Shown here piece by piece: positions 25,402 through 36,430 of a stretch of DNA of 64,000 nucleotides. Every line of letters starts with the position of its first letter. Positions within the stretch are counted from its first letter, which is position 1. A program made the position numbers and the translations under genes. The notes beneath the pieces are model-generated. The model saw only the letters and a list, made by a program, of their open reading frames with translations, did no database searches and was not told where the DNA came from. This DNA is from Apteryx mantelli (lineage: Eukaryota; Chordata; Aves; Apterygiformes; Apterygidae): NCBI RefSeq assembly GCF_036417845.1, contig NC_090020.1:43632425-43696424 (forward strand). The letters are read 5' to 3'.

Positions 25402-28120
25402 AGCAAAGCTATGACCTTTTCATGCAAATAATAAACATACCCAACATCTTTCATCCACTTGGAACAGCACTGTTACTGGACTTGACAGCTCAGCTCCTGC
25501 CTAGTGTCCTTGCTTCTCTTTCGGTTCTCCCTGCCCAAACCATAATTTTAATCAATCCACAAATTTGATTTAGACCTGGTATTCAAACAGCCAAAAATCT
25601 ATTGCGGTCCTCATGCCGGTAGGTAAATAAATACAACCACGCTTTGCTTGTCTGCTCTCGGTGAGCCACGGCGAGGCAGGGATTACAAAGAGCAGCCCTT
25701 CATCGATGGCAAGGGCCCCGGGGGGAGATTCCTGTGTGTGCCTGGGGTACACTTTCTGCAGACAGTTAGCATGGGGTCAGAGCATTAATGCTGGTCAGAA
25801 AATATTTGGCTTCTTTTCAGCAATCGTGTAAATAACTTTTTTTGGCAGAAAATGGAATATTTCACATTAAAAATACTGCCAAATACCTCACAGAAAATGT
25901 GCTTTGTGTGCTCCATCCTCCCATTCTGCCTTAGGTTGAGTTATATCTCCCATCATGTACCACCCAGCCCCTCCTTTTCCTCCACTGCACACTGAAGGGA
26001 GACTCAGGCCAAAATGGGAGCGTTCAGTTCATGTGAAGAACAAGTTTTCTTCAGACATATTTTTTCCATTGAAACTTTCAGTCCTACAATGTAGAACTCT
26101 ATCTTGAGCTTAAATAAGGTTTCAACCAGCTTTAAATGGTATGTGGACCTTTTGTTTTCCCTGTACACCAGTAAATTTCCCCTTAAAACACAAGCCAGCT
26201 GGACAAAGACTTCTTTATCCCAGTATACCTCCAATGTTTTTTGCTCAGGTTGACAGCAGGTTATGCTGAAGAAGGGACTCCTGCTTATGCAGGCTATCAT
26301 TCCATGAAGGAGCCTGGAGAAATTGCCTTTTCACTCTCGTTGTAATAAAGAAACTGCAGCAGAAGACAAGAACATCTCCCACATATTAAAAAATGCATAG
26401 GTAGTAGAATAAAGTCAAGGTAAACAGGCTAATATGTTATGCTTCTTCCATATTCAAACAAGTAGAAGTTTCTTCAGTTCTCACCTGGAATGAAAGCTTG
26501 CAAACGTTTCCAAATAGTCAAAAATATGACAAAAGAGGAAGGAGGTGGCATGGGATAAGAAGCGAATGTCACAGTAGATAAAGCATACTTGGAGTTAACA
26601 GAGACTTCCAGGCTTGTGATAAGCTGTGTACATTTGGAAGGACAGTTTATTCGCCTGACACCTCTTTTGTAAGTACTATACAATTTCCCTGCAAATATCC
26701 TTCCTTTTAAGTTTGCCTCTAATCCCTTGGTATTACTGCTGAATTTACTATTTCTCCTGTGACTTTCTCCAAGCTTTAGAAACCCAAAACCTTCAAGCAT
26801 GTTCTCAAGTCTCTTGTAAAATTCAGCAACGTGTCTGCTGTATGATTTGCTCTCTAGGGCATTACTCAGATTGAAATGAAAACACCTAAAACAGAGAAAG
26901 AAAAAAAGATTGTGACACAGGGCCACATTGTGTCATAGGAGTTTTTCATCCAAACTCTCCTTTACAATGGAATTCCGGTTCTGCAGGACAGATCGATGAA
27001 ACCCAATAGCACAATGTGATACCCTGACAGCGTTGCACAGAACGTGATAGTCCTCCTGTTTAACCTGCTTGGAACGGTGTGAGCCTAATAATTCATTAGG
27101 GAAGATTCTGAATTTTCTCAAAACCTTGAGAACGTCTGAAAAATTCTGTCATTTGATTTAAATACCTGAAATGAGTTTTGGATTAAAAATATATTTGCCA
27201 GCCTATCACCATCATCTAATAGTGGCATGATAAGGTAATGATTTTAGGCTAATTCTTAACAATGTTGGAGATGTGTTAAAGCAACCTTTTATGAATGCTG
27301 TAACTGGAATGCTTGAAAAAATTAAAAAACCTAAATGCATTCTTTAATTATTTTGGGGCAGCAAAGTGTAAAATGTCCATTTGAAGTAAAAACAACATAG
27401 CATGTACAATTAAAAGAAAAAGAAAAAAGAAATCCATACCAAATCTTTGGCCAAAGACATAAATAGCTATCTAAATTAACAAGTGTTATTTCCAAGAAAG
27501 ACGAGAGACATTTTTCACAGAGCAGAGGGTCAGATGTTAAGCTAAATGCCATGAAACCTAAAGCCCTTTTTTACTGAAGCCGATGGAAGTTCCCCAGCTT
27601 CCCAGCTCCCATGGGAGCCTGGATAGGGCCCAGCCCCTGGGGCTGCTTCCCAAAAGCCCCCGAGGAAATAGCATTCCTTGCGGCCGGCAGAGGGGCAGCC
27701 GCGGGTCTTGCTCTTCTTCCCGCCCCTCTTCCGCCTCTCGAGAGTGCCCCACGGCAACCGTTGCTTTTCATAAGGGATTTTGCAAGTCCAGGTGCTCTTT
27801 CTGACTCCGCGTTGTTTGGTTAAACCTAAACCTGCCCTTTCCCCTCCCGTCCACTAAACGTTGTACTGTATTTGGTGAGCCTTGCAAATGGCTCAGGCTG
27901 GAGTTACTTCTCCTTGGGGTTTGGGTTTTTTTTTTGGTTTGGTCCCCTCCCTGGTAATCAGCGGTCTGATGGGAAGCTGTTAGCTATTAGAGCAGAGTTG
28001 TGGCAATTTAAATAAACCTGGACTGTCCCATGCTATTCTGTGTTGATTCTGAGGACATGCAGAACACTTGAGTTTACAAGTGGGTTAAATTCATCGTTTC
28101 AAAACCAACGGTGTCATTTC

Positions 28121-28151
28121 GGGGGGGGGGGGTTGTTTTTTTTTTTTTTTT
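28121..28151 (+). repeat. G12 run directly followed by T16 run
   Basis: Twelve G, TTG, then sixteen T. The T-run then G-run at 13978-13998 has the opposite order. Such tracts are error-prone in sequencing, so run lengths are unreliable. Confidence 0.75.
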
Positions 28152-29189
28152 GAGAAAGAGCGAGCTAGTTCCTTCCTCCTTAATTCAGATCTGCCAGGCT
28201 TCAAGAAATATAATTTATGCTTGAAAGTTGCAAGCAGAAGCAAGAAGGAAAAAGAACCAGTCCCATGTTAGAATAGAAATACCCCTTTTATTGAGGGCTG
28301 GTACATTTTAATAATTCGGAAAGTGAGTAATATGTATACCAACGCAGTTTACTTTACAAAATGAGAGGAAAGCCTAGATGTGTGCATACATCCAGGGTAT
28401 ATCCACCAATGTGGTTTAGCCGGGTAGCCAGCAAAATTCAGAGTGATCGCTACCCCATCACACCAAATGCTACGGCAGGAGCGAGGGCTCCAGCATCCGT
28501 GGAGGGCAATGAACTTCCTCCGTTTCTTCCTCCACCAGCCTGTGCGTCCTGTCTTGAGGGCTTTGAACCTCGATTTCCCGAAGGGATGGTTGGTACGTGT
28601 AACCATCTGCCAGTCAGGCCCCAAATCCTGTGCCTCCAGGGCCTTTTCTTGCACGTTCTAATATTTTGCTATGCAAATTAATACCTCTGAGTTTTAAAAA
28701 GCCCCAGCGATGCTAGTGAAGGGTCCTATTGTAGCTTCTCGATTCTTGCCAGGATTTCTTTTCCTTCCTGCTCCTCTAACATGAGTACACTTGTGTCTTT
28801 ACATAATAGCGGTAAAATTAACATATGAAAAAAGAGTTTACACGATAAATTATTGTTTGGTGAAATTCTGGTCTAGCAATAAAAAAGAAAAGATAATGTC
28901 ACAACTGATATCTAGTATTTTGCATAATATTAATAACACAGCATAATCCAAGTGATGCTATTATTACTATCAAGTGTGACTAATTAGATATGTAAAAATA
29001 GCTTTTCTCTTCTCTAGAATGCATTTAGATTCCTAAAATACCCTCTTTATTTCAGATGTTAAGTTCTGAGTCCCGAGCCCGTAAGGCAGAGTTTGACAGC
29101 TAAGAGGATCAGCCTGTCAGCAAAGACTGGGTAATCTTTGCAGAGCTGCCGGTAGGAGAAAGAAGGCTTTTTGCAACTCCTGTCTCTGT

Positions 29190-29395
29190 CTGCGTTTGTA
29201 CAGGGCCGAGGGGAATGCGCTCTCCCGCCTCGAGGTTTGTTGCTGCTACCAAAATACAAACATGAAGGCGTTAAGCTGCGCGAGCCCCTCAGGGCCAGCA
29301 ACTTTCGGGCCCCCGTTGCAAAAGCGGCGCTCTGCAAACAGGCAGGGGCGCAGGCGCTGCCACCCCCAAAGCAACGCGCTCTGCCGTTAATAGTT
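29190..29395. other. CpG-rich patch 4
   Basis: About 200 bases with many CpGs (CCCGCCTCGAGG, GCTGCGCGAGCC, AAAGCGGCGCTC). Overlapping frames exist on both strands and none is recognisable. It lies just upstream of the possible ancient repeat at 29.55 kb. Confidence 0.35.
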
Positions 29396-29544
29396 AACAG
29401 CCCGAGCAGTCTCTTTTATATGTCTCTGCTTCCAGAGTCTCGCAGCACAGGCCAGAAACCCCCCAGTCCGCTGCCACTTGCGCAGTGTGCAACAGGGGCT
29501 TCTGGATGGGTTAAACGAGAGGGTCAGCGTGAAAAGAAAGAAAG

Positions 29545-29620
29545 ACTCAGCAGGTGTAAATTGAAATAGCTCCATTGATTTCAGCAGAGCCGCATCTGTT
29601 TATGCCAGCAGATCCTCTCT
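29545..29620. repeat. Possible ancient sauropsid interspersed repeat
   Basis: GGTGTAAATTGAAATAGCTC followed by CATTGATTTCAGCAGAGCC and TTTATGCCAGCAGATCC follows a phrase common in turtle, crocodile and old bird repeats (ggtgtaaatc...tagctccattgacttcaatg...ttacaccagctgaggatctg). I recognise the pattern but cannot assign a family name with certainty. Confidence 0.35.
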
Positions 29621-32414
29621 GCTGTTGTCTCATCCAATTTAGCCTCGCATGGCTGACGTTGTTAAAAGTGTGGTTGAAATGTCTGATAGCAGACTGAAAA
29701 AAGTGTGCGTATTTTAGAATATGTGTATATTCAGTGTCTAGAAAGTGATGTCAGGAAAAGAAAAAAAACAAAAAAGAAACCTAACAAAAACTCCCATGCT
29801 TCAAATTCCCTTGCCTTTTTCCCTGACTTTTACTGACAGTCTTTTTCTGAGATGCCTTTTTTTTTTAAGTGACAGTAAATTTATTATGGCTGTCACCACA
29901 ACAGGTAATTGGTATGCTGTATGCGCTGGGGAATGGGAAAGTGGTGGGTGACAAAATTACACTGCTGCACATAATTGCGGACTGGAGCAGAGCATGTTCC
30001 CGGAGAGCTGCAGTTGGCCTGAAATCCTGCTGCTCCTTCCCCGCTCCTCGTTTTCTTGTGGACCTCCCGCAATTTTGGGGGTACTTCAGGAGTCTGCCAA
30101 CCCCTCATCAAAGCCGTGCCTGAAAAGTAACTTTTATATCATATCCTATCACAGCACAAAAATGCAAAGCCTCCACAAATGTGTGCTGAGAGAGGCAATT
30201 ATTTCTGTGGTGCTTAATGGTAATTTTTAGTGACTTAAACCCACTTGGCACATTAGACAAGCTGAGCACTGGGTATCAATTTCTTTCCCTTTCTGCAGCA
30301 GGTATCAACTCTTTCCCACTGAATCCGCTAGTTTTATTCAGCAGAGTTATTCACATGCTGTGGCAGAGTGAAAAATCAATGCGGGCTTTTTTTTTCTCTC
30401 TCTCGGAGATTTGTTTTTAACTGTGGGTTGAGGTTGTCTCTCCCCGAACACACCAAACCCTGCTGTTGGCTGACTCGCCCGTTGCTGGTGTCAGTAGCTG
30501 TCAGAAAGTTTGCCTCGCTTTTACTTCTTTAGACTTTAAGGTTATGTCGGAGATGTTTAGTGTAATAAATTATTGCAATTTAGTATAATAAATAGGAACC
30601 TGTTTTGTATATTTTATGAGCACACAATATCACCTCTCATCTCCCTCCCCTTGTAATGTACGAGAAATGTTTTATTGAGTGGGAGATGGCAAAAGACTAT
30701 CTAAAATTTAACCTTATCTGCCAGTCTCTTCCTGTAAAAGCAGGATAATGTTGACTGATGCGGGGAATCACGCTGATTCCAGTAATATTTACTTGCCTGA
30801 GCAAAAAGGACCCAGTTGAGTAAGGGGCACCAGGACTGAGTCCCCAGGTTGCTGCCTCTTTAACTACTCGCCTCTTTTCCATGGAGCGAGAAGCTCCTGG
30901 GCGTTTGACAGAGACGTTGCAGAGTTGGGGGCTAGCCATTTAATTCTTACCCTTTCCTAATGTTCCCACATTCCTGTGCAGGGTAAAGGGACTTATTTGC
31001 ACTTGGCACACAGGAAAAAATGAAGGACCACCCATGGCTTGCCAGCACAGACCTTTTCACATCTGCTGCACCAAAATGAATGGATTTCAGCTTTATGCGG
31101 CACTTTTCTTTGGCGTTCTAAGGTGCTTTACAAAATGATAATGATTAAGTTGAGTGCAATGGCTCTGAAGGCGAAAAGCAGGCAGCCACTGTGTATTTGA
31201 TATTGTTTATGCTGAGTAGGGCTATGTAGGCTGTTTGGCTGAATGGGGGAAAGTTGGCTGGAAAGCAGCATCCTCTTGTAACAAAATCAAGAATTATTGG
31301 TCCTTAAGGTGACCTTTGTTGCTTCCCGCTGTGGGCTTCCTTCCCTAGTGCTGCTGAGCTTAAATACCGGGGGCTACCTGCACCCCGGCAGCTCTGTACG
31401 CCAGCGGGAGAGAGGCTAAGCCTGGCTCCAGACCTCCCTGTCCTTTCCCACTGGCAGCCAGCTTTCCAGAGCCAGAGAAAGAATGAGGCTTTTTCTGGTT
31501 TTTGCCCAAAATCCTGCTACGATGAAGGAGCCTCACTGCCTAATTTTTGGTGGCTTCACTCACTGCTGCTTTAAATATATTGAGCAATATATAAGGATTA
31601 TGCTCATAAGCCAGTGCAGTCCTCCTAGTCTGAGAACGTTTGCCTCCCTACACATCCTAATTGGGGGTCCGTTGACAAGAGTGAAGCTTTGGTGGAAAAG
31701 GTCAGCAAATAACCATGCAGCTCAGAAAATCCACCCGTGATCATCCTGTTCCTTCAGCCTCCCTCTTCCCCCTGTGCCGTGCACTGTTCGTCTCCAGGCA
31801 AGAGCACACTGCAGCCCTCTGCCGCCTGTTCTCCTCCTCCCTTCCCCAAGTAAGAGCCAAATGGCATCCCTGTTCGTTGATTGAGCTTGGCTCCTACGAT
31901 GCCGAGTACCTCGCTTTCTGTCAAAGAGCTTATAGTTATTGACGTTCAGTTTATGAGAATCCTGTGAAACCACATCAGCGCTGTGCCTGTGCAAGGGGCA
32001 GAAAAGCTGGCTCAGATAACACGGAGGTTTTGTCTGCAGCCAGCGAGTCTTTCCAGCCCTGGCGGCCCACCTGGGCGCTGCCGAGCCTCGGAAGAGGAGG
32101 TGGGAGAGAGGAAAGCATAAACCCCCGTGGCATGAGATGTGAGGTGAGAATTGTTTCTTTTCCATTACGTGGATTGCCCACCGTCTCCGCTCATGTGGCC
32201 GCAGCACGGGTGCTTACCATTTCACTTGGGAAGGTGAGGAACCGCGGGAAGAGCGTGGAAGATCAGGTGGCAGTGCTCTGCTGCAAGGGCGCCCTTTGGG
32301 CATGACACCTGAGAGGGGCATCTCATACGCTTGTTCAAGTCGTGGAATTTGATCCTGAGTCTCAAATTACTCAGGGCAAGGCAGGGGATTAAATGAGAGA
32401 GTTGTCGTTTTATT

Positions 32415-32432
32415 AAAAAAAAAAAAAAAAAA
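32415..32432 (+). repeat. Poly(A) tract, A18
   Basis: Eighteen A residues after TTTTATT. I saw no gene-derived sequence upstream, so a processed pseudogene is not supported. Confidence 0.8.
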
Positions 32433-32594
32433 GAAAGTATATTTCTAGTTGTCACAAGTGTGGAGAAAACCTGAATGTTGCTCTAAAGGTCAAAAAATGA
32501 GACAGCAACTAAAAGAGCCCAAACTTTATTTTAATCTCCTGATTTTTTCCTAACTAACTATATTATTCTGCTGGGTCCTGCAATTTTTAAACAT

Positions 32595-32850
32595 CTGGGA
32601 TGAGCAGCGCTCGTTTGCACCAGTCTCAGGGCTGTGCGAAGGCTCGGCCCCCTCCTTTGAGTTTTGTGCCGGGGCCAGCTCCTGCGAAGAGGCTCACGTC
32701 AGTGGGCAAAGCAAGCCACGTGCTTCCCAGCGCTCAGCTCGCGCGGCCTCCGGCTCTGCCGGCGCCTCCTGGGGCTCCAGGCGAGGAGGGACGCGGCAAA
32801 AGGGATGGGGTGGAGGGGTGCCTGCCCCCTCGCCGCAGCTCTCCTGCCAC
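32595..32850. other. CpG-rich patch 5
   Basis: GC-rich with CpG clusters (GCTCGCGCGGCC, CTGCCGGCGCC). Frames of 124 and 126 codons overlap on the + strand; the translations are Pro/Ala/Arg-rich and unrecognised. A weaker GC-rich patch lies at about 32040-32250. Confidence 0.35.
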
Positions 32851-33691
32851 CATACTCGGCACTGAATGTTGCAGTTTCTGGAATAGAGAAAACACGAACA
32901 GGAGTTTCTCAGTCATGTCCTTCCGTATTTATCTTTCTATTAAAAACAGAGCTCTGCCAGCTTTCTGCCTGTGAGCGCTCTGCACGCAAGAGCAAGCTGG
33001 TCCCAGCATGGACTGGCGAAGGCGACCGGCACAGCCAGGGGTGATGGCCGTTTTTGGAGCACAAGCCATACAGTGGCTACAACAGCAATTTCCATGGCAG
33101 GACTATTAACTGTTTGGGTGTAATTTTAGATTTCAGTGCAGATCTTATGTTAGGTGTCTTGTGTGCACAGCAGCTACTGGAGCCGGTCACTGGACCCGGT
33201 GCTGAGCGAGGAGGTCGTAGCTGTGCTGCGTGGATCTCTCTTTTGGTCTTTTCCAAATAAAACAGGACCTACCCCCAATCATCAGAAAGCATCAGACAGA
33301 CATAATAACGGGATTCACTTTAAGTCATTAAAATTACAAAGGTTCCTTTTATTTCCTTTCTAATTCTCAAGCCTCAGTAGCAAACACATGCTCAGTTTTT
33401 CCTCACACTGGGGAGGTCTGGCCACCGCTGTGTTTTGCAAGAGAACAGTCAGACGATCACCCGTCACCCCTTACGACTGTCACCCCATCACCCCTAACAC
33501 TTTGTCTTTTGGGCTGCAGATCTCCAAGGGGTCTGCGTGACTTCCCATAGCCTGGACGGAGGCCACACAGAGGCACGCGGCTCCATGTTGGCGTTAAATG
33601 GTCCCGAGCCTCCTCCCACTGAAGTCGATGCAATTTTTGTGTCCATAGAGATACGTTTATAGTCAGATCAGTTTAGACTTGTCTTTGCTGG

Positions 33692-34000
33692 CTGCTTGAG
33701 AGGAGAGTGTGCGTGTGCGCGCATATGCACAGGCATATGTGTGTATTTAAACTTGCCAGGACTGTCTAGACCCAAGGCTGGGCAGACCCAGCCCTGTCCA
33801 CCTCCAGCCCAGCAGGTGACCCTGCAAAATGCCATACTCCCTTGGGCAACCTGGACTTTTAGTAGACGATCTTCTCCCTCCTAGACCTGAAAATCAAACT
33901 ATCTGGGGCAAATCTGAACTGTCTGGATCAGTCCCAGGCACCCAGCACAGCCCGTGTGTGTGTGCACGTAGTCCTGTGTGTGTGCGCGAGTGCACGCTGG
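33692..34000 (+). repeat. GT/GC alternating purine-pyrimidine tracts
   Basis: Two clusters of imperfect GT/GC dinucleotides. The first is at about 33707-33747 (words such as TGCGTGTGCGCGCATATGCA); the second is at about 33953-33997 (GTGTGTGTGTGCACG, then GTGTGTGTGCGCGAG). These are degraded microsatellites with Z-DNA-forming character. The DNA between them is ordinary. Confidence 0.55.
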
Positions 34001-35789
34001 GGGCTAATGTCAAAGCACAGCATTTTAAAACAAGAAATCCTTCTCTCTCATACACTGATTAGCATGCAGATTTTACATTTGTTCTTGTTTTCCTATTTTC
34101 CTTATTCTAAAAATAAGCCATAGGGACTATCAGGCAGATTCTGGGCCCCATTTTGGCCCTTTTCCACTATGCCTAAGGGTTTGTCTGTGCTTGGATATTT
34201 ATTGAAATAGCAACTCTGGGTAATGATACTGGCTTTATACGTAAGGAACAAGCAACAGAACAAAATGCATAACACAGGCTTTGCTTGACTGCACAAAACA
34301 GAGCAAAAGAGCCAGCTATCCGCACTGTTTCCCTAAAAGTTTCTTCCCATTTTTACTCATAACACGTGAGCATTTTGCTGGTATGGAAAGTTCCAGATAA
34401 AAACATTTTTTTCAGCGTTTTGACAGTTCTCATTTTTGGCTGGCAGCAGGTAAATCGGGTACGTTTGTTTCTGTAGTGAAAACATAAGGGGACCTTGCCC
34501 TTTTGTGGTCCTTTTGAGATTATTGGCTGCTATTTTAGTATTTTCACTCCAGCACTTCTCATTTTTTGCCTAACCACCTAATTACAATTTCCTTCTTATT
34601 ACTGGCAGGCTCGAACTAGCAACCAGCACTAAAATATGTCCAGTCTCAAGCCATTGGCAATCAATATCTCATTCTGAGAGATGATCCAGGCATTTGGGGA
34701 CAAACTATTGGTCTGTGATTCATCTCTGTGGTTTTAATAGGCCAAAATTACACCTGCAGATGAAAACCCTGTTAAGAGCAAGGGTGCTAGAAATCAGGAT
34801 CTAAATCTTGCAGCGTGCGTTCCATTTTGGCTGCTGATGCCTTTTTTATATCTGTAACCTGGCTTATTTGAGTGAGAAGGTAAGTCCCTTGGGCAAATAA
34901 AATGATACGGATAATTTGGCTTAGCGTTTTACAAGATGAGTTGTCTGTGTTCTCTGTTTCCTTGGATACTGGAGATTTTATACCATGATTCAGCTGCACA
35001 CACATTTTCTATTCCATTATAGATCCCTGGAATATGAATGATAAACTCTCAGAAATTGTTAGGAGATGAGCAAGACTCCAGGTGTACCCTCAAGCAGAAG
35101 TCTGCTGGGCAGGATCAGATCGGAGTGGACAGGTAGAGCAAAAAGCTCATAATCTACCTGGGTCTCTTAGCTGTGCTCTCTCTTGCTTTTCTAAGCAGGA
35201 AAGTCTGGCATGGGCAGGTTCTCTATCCTTCACCACTCTGTAACTGCAGGCGTCTTTGCTTTTGGCGTCCACCTGACTGACAGCTCAAAATGTAATGAAT
35301 TAGACCATGCGCATAGTTTGGGCTAGGGGCCAGTCCAGTACATTCACTAACCAGTTTTCTAAAGGCCTTACACAACCATAAGTGCATGATAAAAATCAGA
35401 AGCTTGGGCCTAAAAGCTACAGTTGGGTGTGCAGACTGACTTGCTAATTTTGCTGGCTCATTAAGTGGTTCACAAATAAATCCACTCTTTCCATTCACAC
35501 ATGCAGTTATGCAGTTTCCGAATATTTGTCCTGTGTTTTCTAAGTCCCTTGCCATGAATATTGCCATGAGTGGTCCTGAATATTTTCCCAGAGTGGACAG
35601 AGTACTGACTAATTACAAGTTACTTGACAATAAGAAAGTTGGTTTAAACAGAACTTTTAAAGAAATCACCAGATAACCTTTAATCAGATTTGGTTTAGTC
35701 TGGATGAAAGGGCCGGGAAGAGCAAGAAAAACCTGGTGGCTACTTTCCAAAGAGTTCTTCCTTCTTTGTGTGGTGTTTCATGTTTAATA

Positions 35790-36430
35790 AACCTAGGTGG
35801 ATTTTTCCTGTGAATTTGTTGAGTTCTTTTTTGAACCCAAACATCTTTCATCGTTCACAATGTCTTGGGGCAAGGAGTGCTATAGGTTAATTGTGCATTT
35901 TGTGAAAAGCCACCTCCTTCTGCTTGTTAGGAACCTGCCTAGGGTTGTTTCAGTCGACGTCCCCGAGTTTTTGTCGCAGAAGTGCCTGTGAATAATCGGG
36001 CCATATTCACCTCCCTTGGGCCGTTCAAGGTTTTGCAGACCCTTGAGTTTGCACCTTTCCAGACTGAAGTGTTATAAATTATTTTAATCTTTATCATAGG
36101 GAAGCCATTCTCTAGCCTCAAAAATCTTATCATTCTTCCTTGTAACTTCCAACTTTCCATACTTTCTTTCTGAGCTGTTCCAGCCCACCGTGTTCAAGAT
36201 GTGGATACATCCTAGATACATATACCATATGGTGGCATAATGGTGGTCTCTGTTGTATCATTTACCCTTTTCTGAAGAACTTGGATCTTCCTCTGCTTCT
36301 CTGACCTATGCTGAGTGCTGCATTGATGTGTTCACAGGATGCACCTCACCTCCGATGAGTCCTTTCCTTTTTCCTTTGCTGAAAGGGGGAGACACGATTC
36401 CTAATTGAACTGCCTCACTTCAGTCTCTAA
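35790..36430 (-). mobile_element. Decayed CR1 LINE fragment (ORF2 C-terminal end and 3' UTR)
   Basis: On the + strand this shows the antisense order of a CR1 3' end: a block around GGTTAATTGTGCATTTTGTG, then AGGAACCTGCCTAGGGTTG, then TTCACCTC, then GTTCAAGATGTGG, then CTGAGTGCTGCATTGATGTG. Read on the minus strand, 36160-35939 gives an open stretch whose C-terminal part has ARLFTGTSATKTRGRR, which lines up with the conserved end of CR1 ORF2 (ARLF...DRTRG...K). The frame is broken elsewhere and far too short to be functional. The divergence suggests an ancient, 5'-truncated insertion. Sense direction is minus, with the 3' end near 35790; ends are approximate. Confidence 0.75.

Larger units (their letters stand above)
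15621..29189. other. Intergenic, no gene seen
   Basis: Long unique-looking stretch. AT-rich segments at about 15.7-16.3 and 28.8-29.05 kb have the look of conserved noncoding DNA (homeobox-like words, no simple repeats). On the minus strand, frames at 27121-26933, 26926-26474 and 26300-26004 follow each other, but their translations match no family I know and no splice structure joins them. Confidence 0.5.
29621..35789. other. Intergenic, no gene seen
   Basis: Contains CpG patch 5, the A18 tract and the GT/GC tracts. The minus-strand 161-codon frame at 31722-32207 lies in GC-rich DNA and is unrecognised. Confidence 0.55.

Noticed and set aside
26004..27121. Three consecutive minus-strand frames that might be a decayed gene
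   Set aside because: Translations resemble no known protein, separated by stops, and no splice-site pairs join them.
31085..31135. AAGGTGCTTTACAAAATG word like tails of old SINEs; similar word at about 41391
   Set aside because: Too short to assign; no SINE body or promoter boxes visible.
32415..32432. A18 tract as possible tail of a processed pseudogene
   Set aside because: Upstream sequence has no coding or gene-like remnant and no target-site duplication was seen.
34140..34300. Phrase near GGGTTTGTCTGTGCTTGGAT resembling ends of reptile DNA transposons
   Set aside because: Resemblance covers only about 35 bases and no terminal inverted repeats or target duplication could be found.
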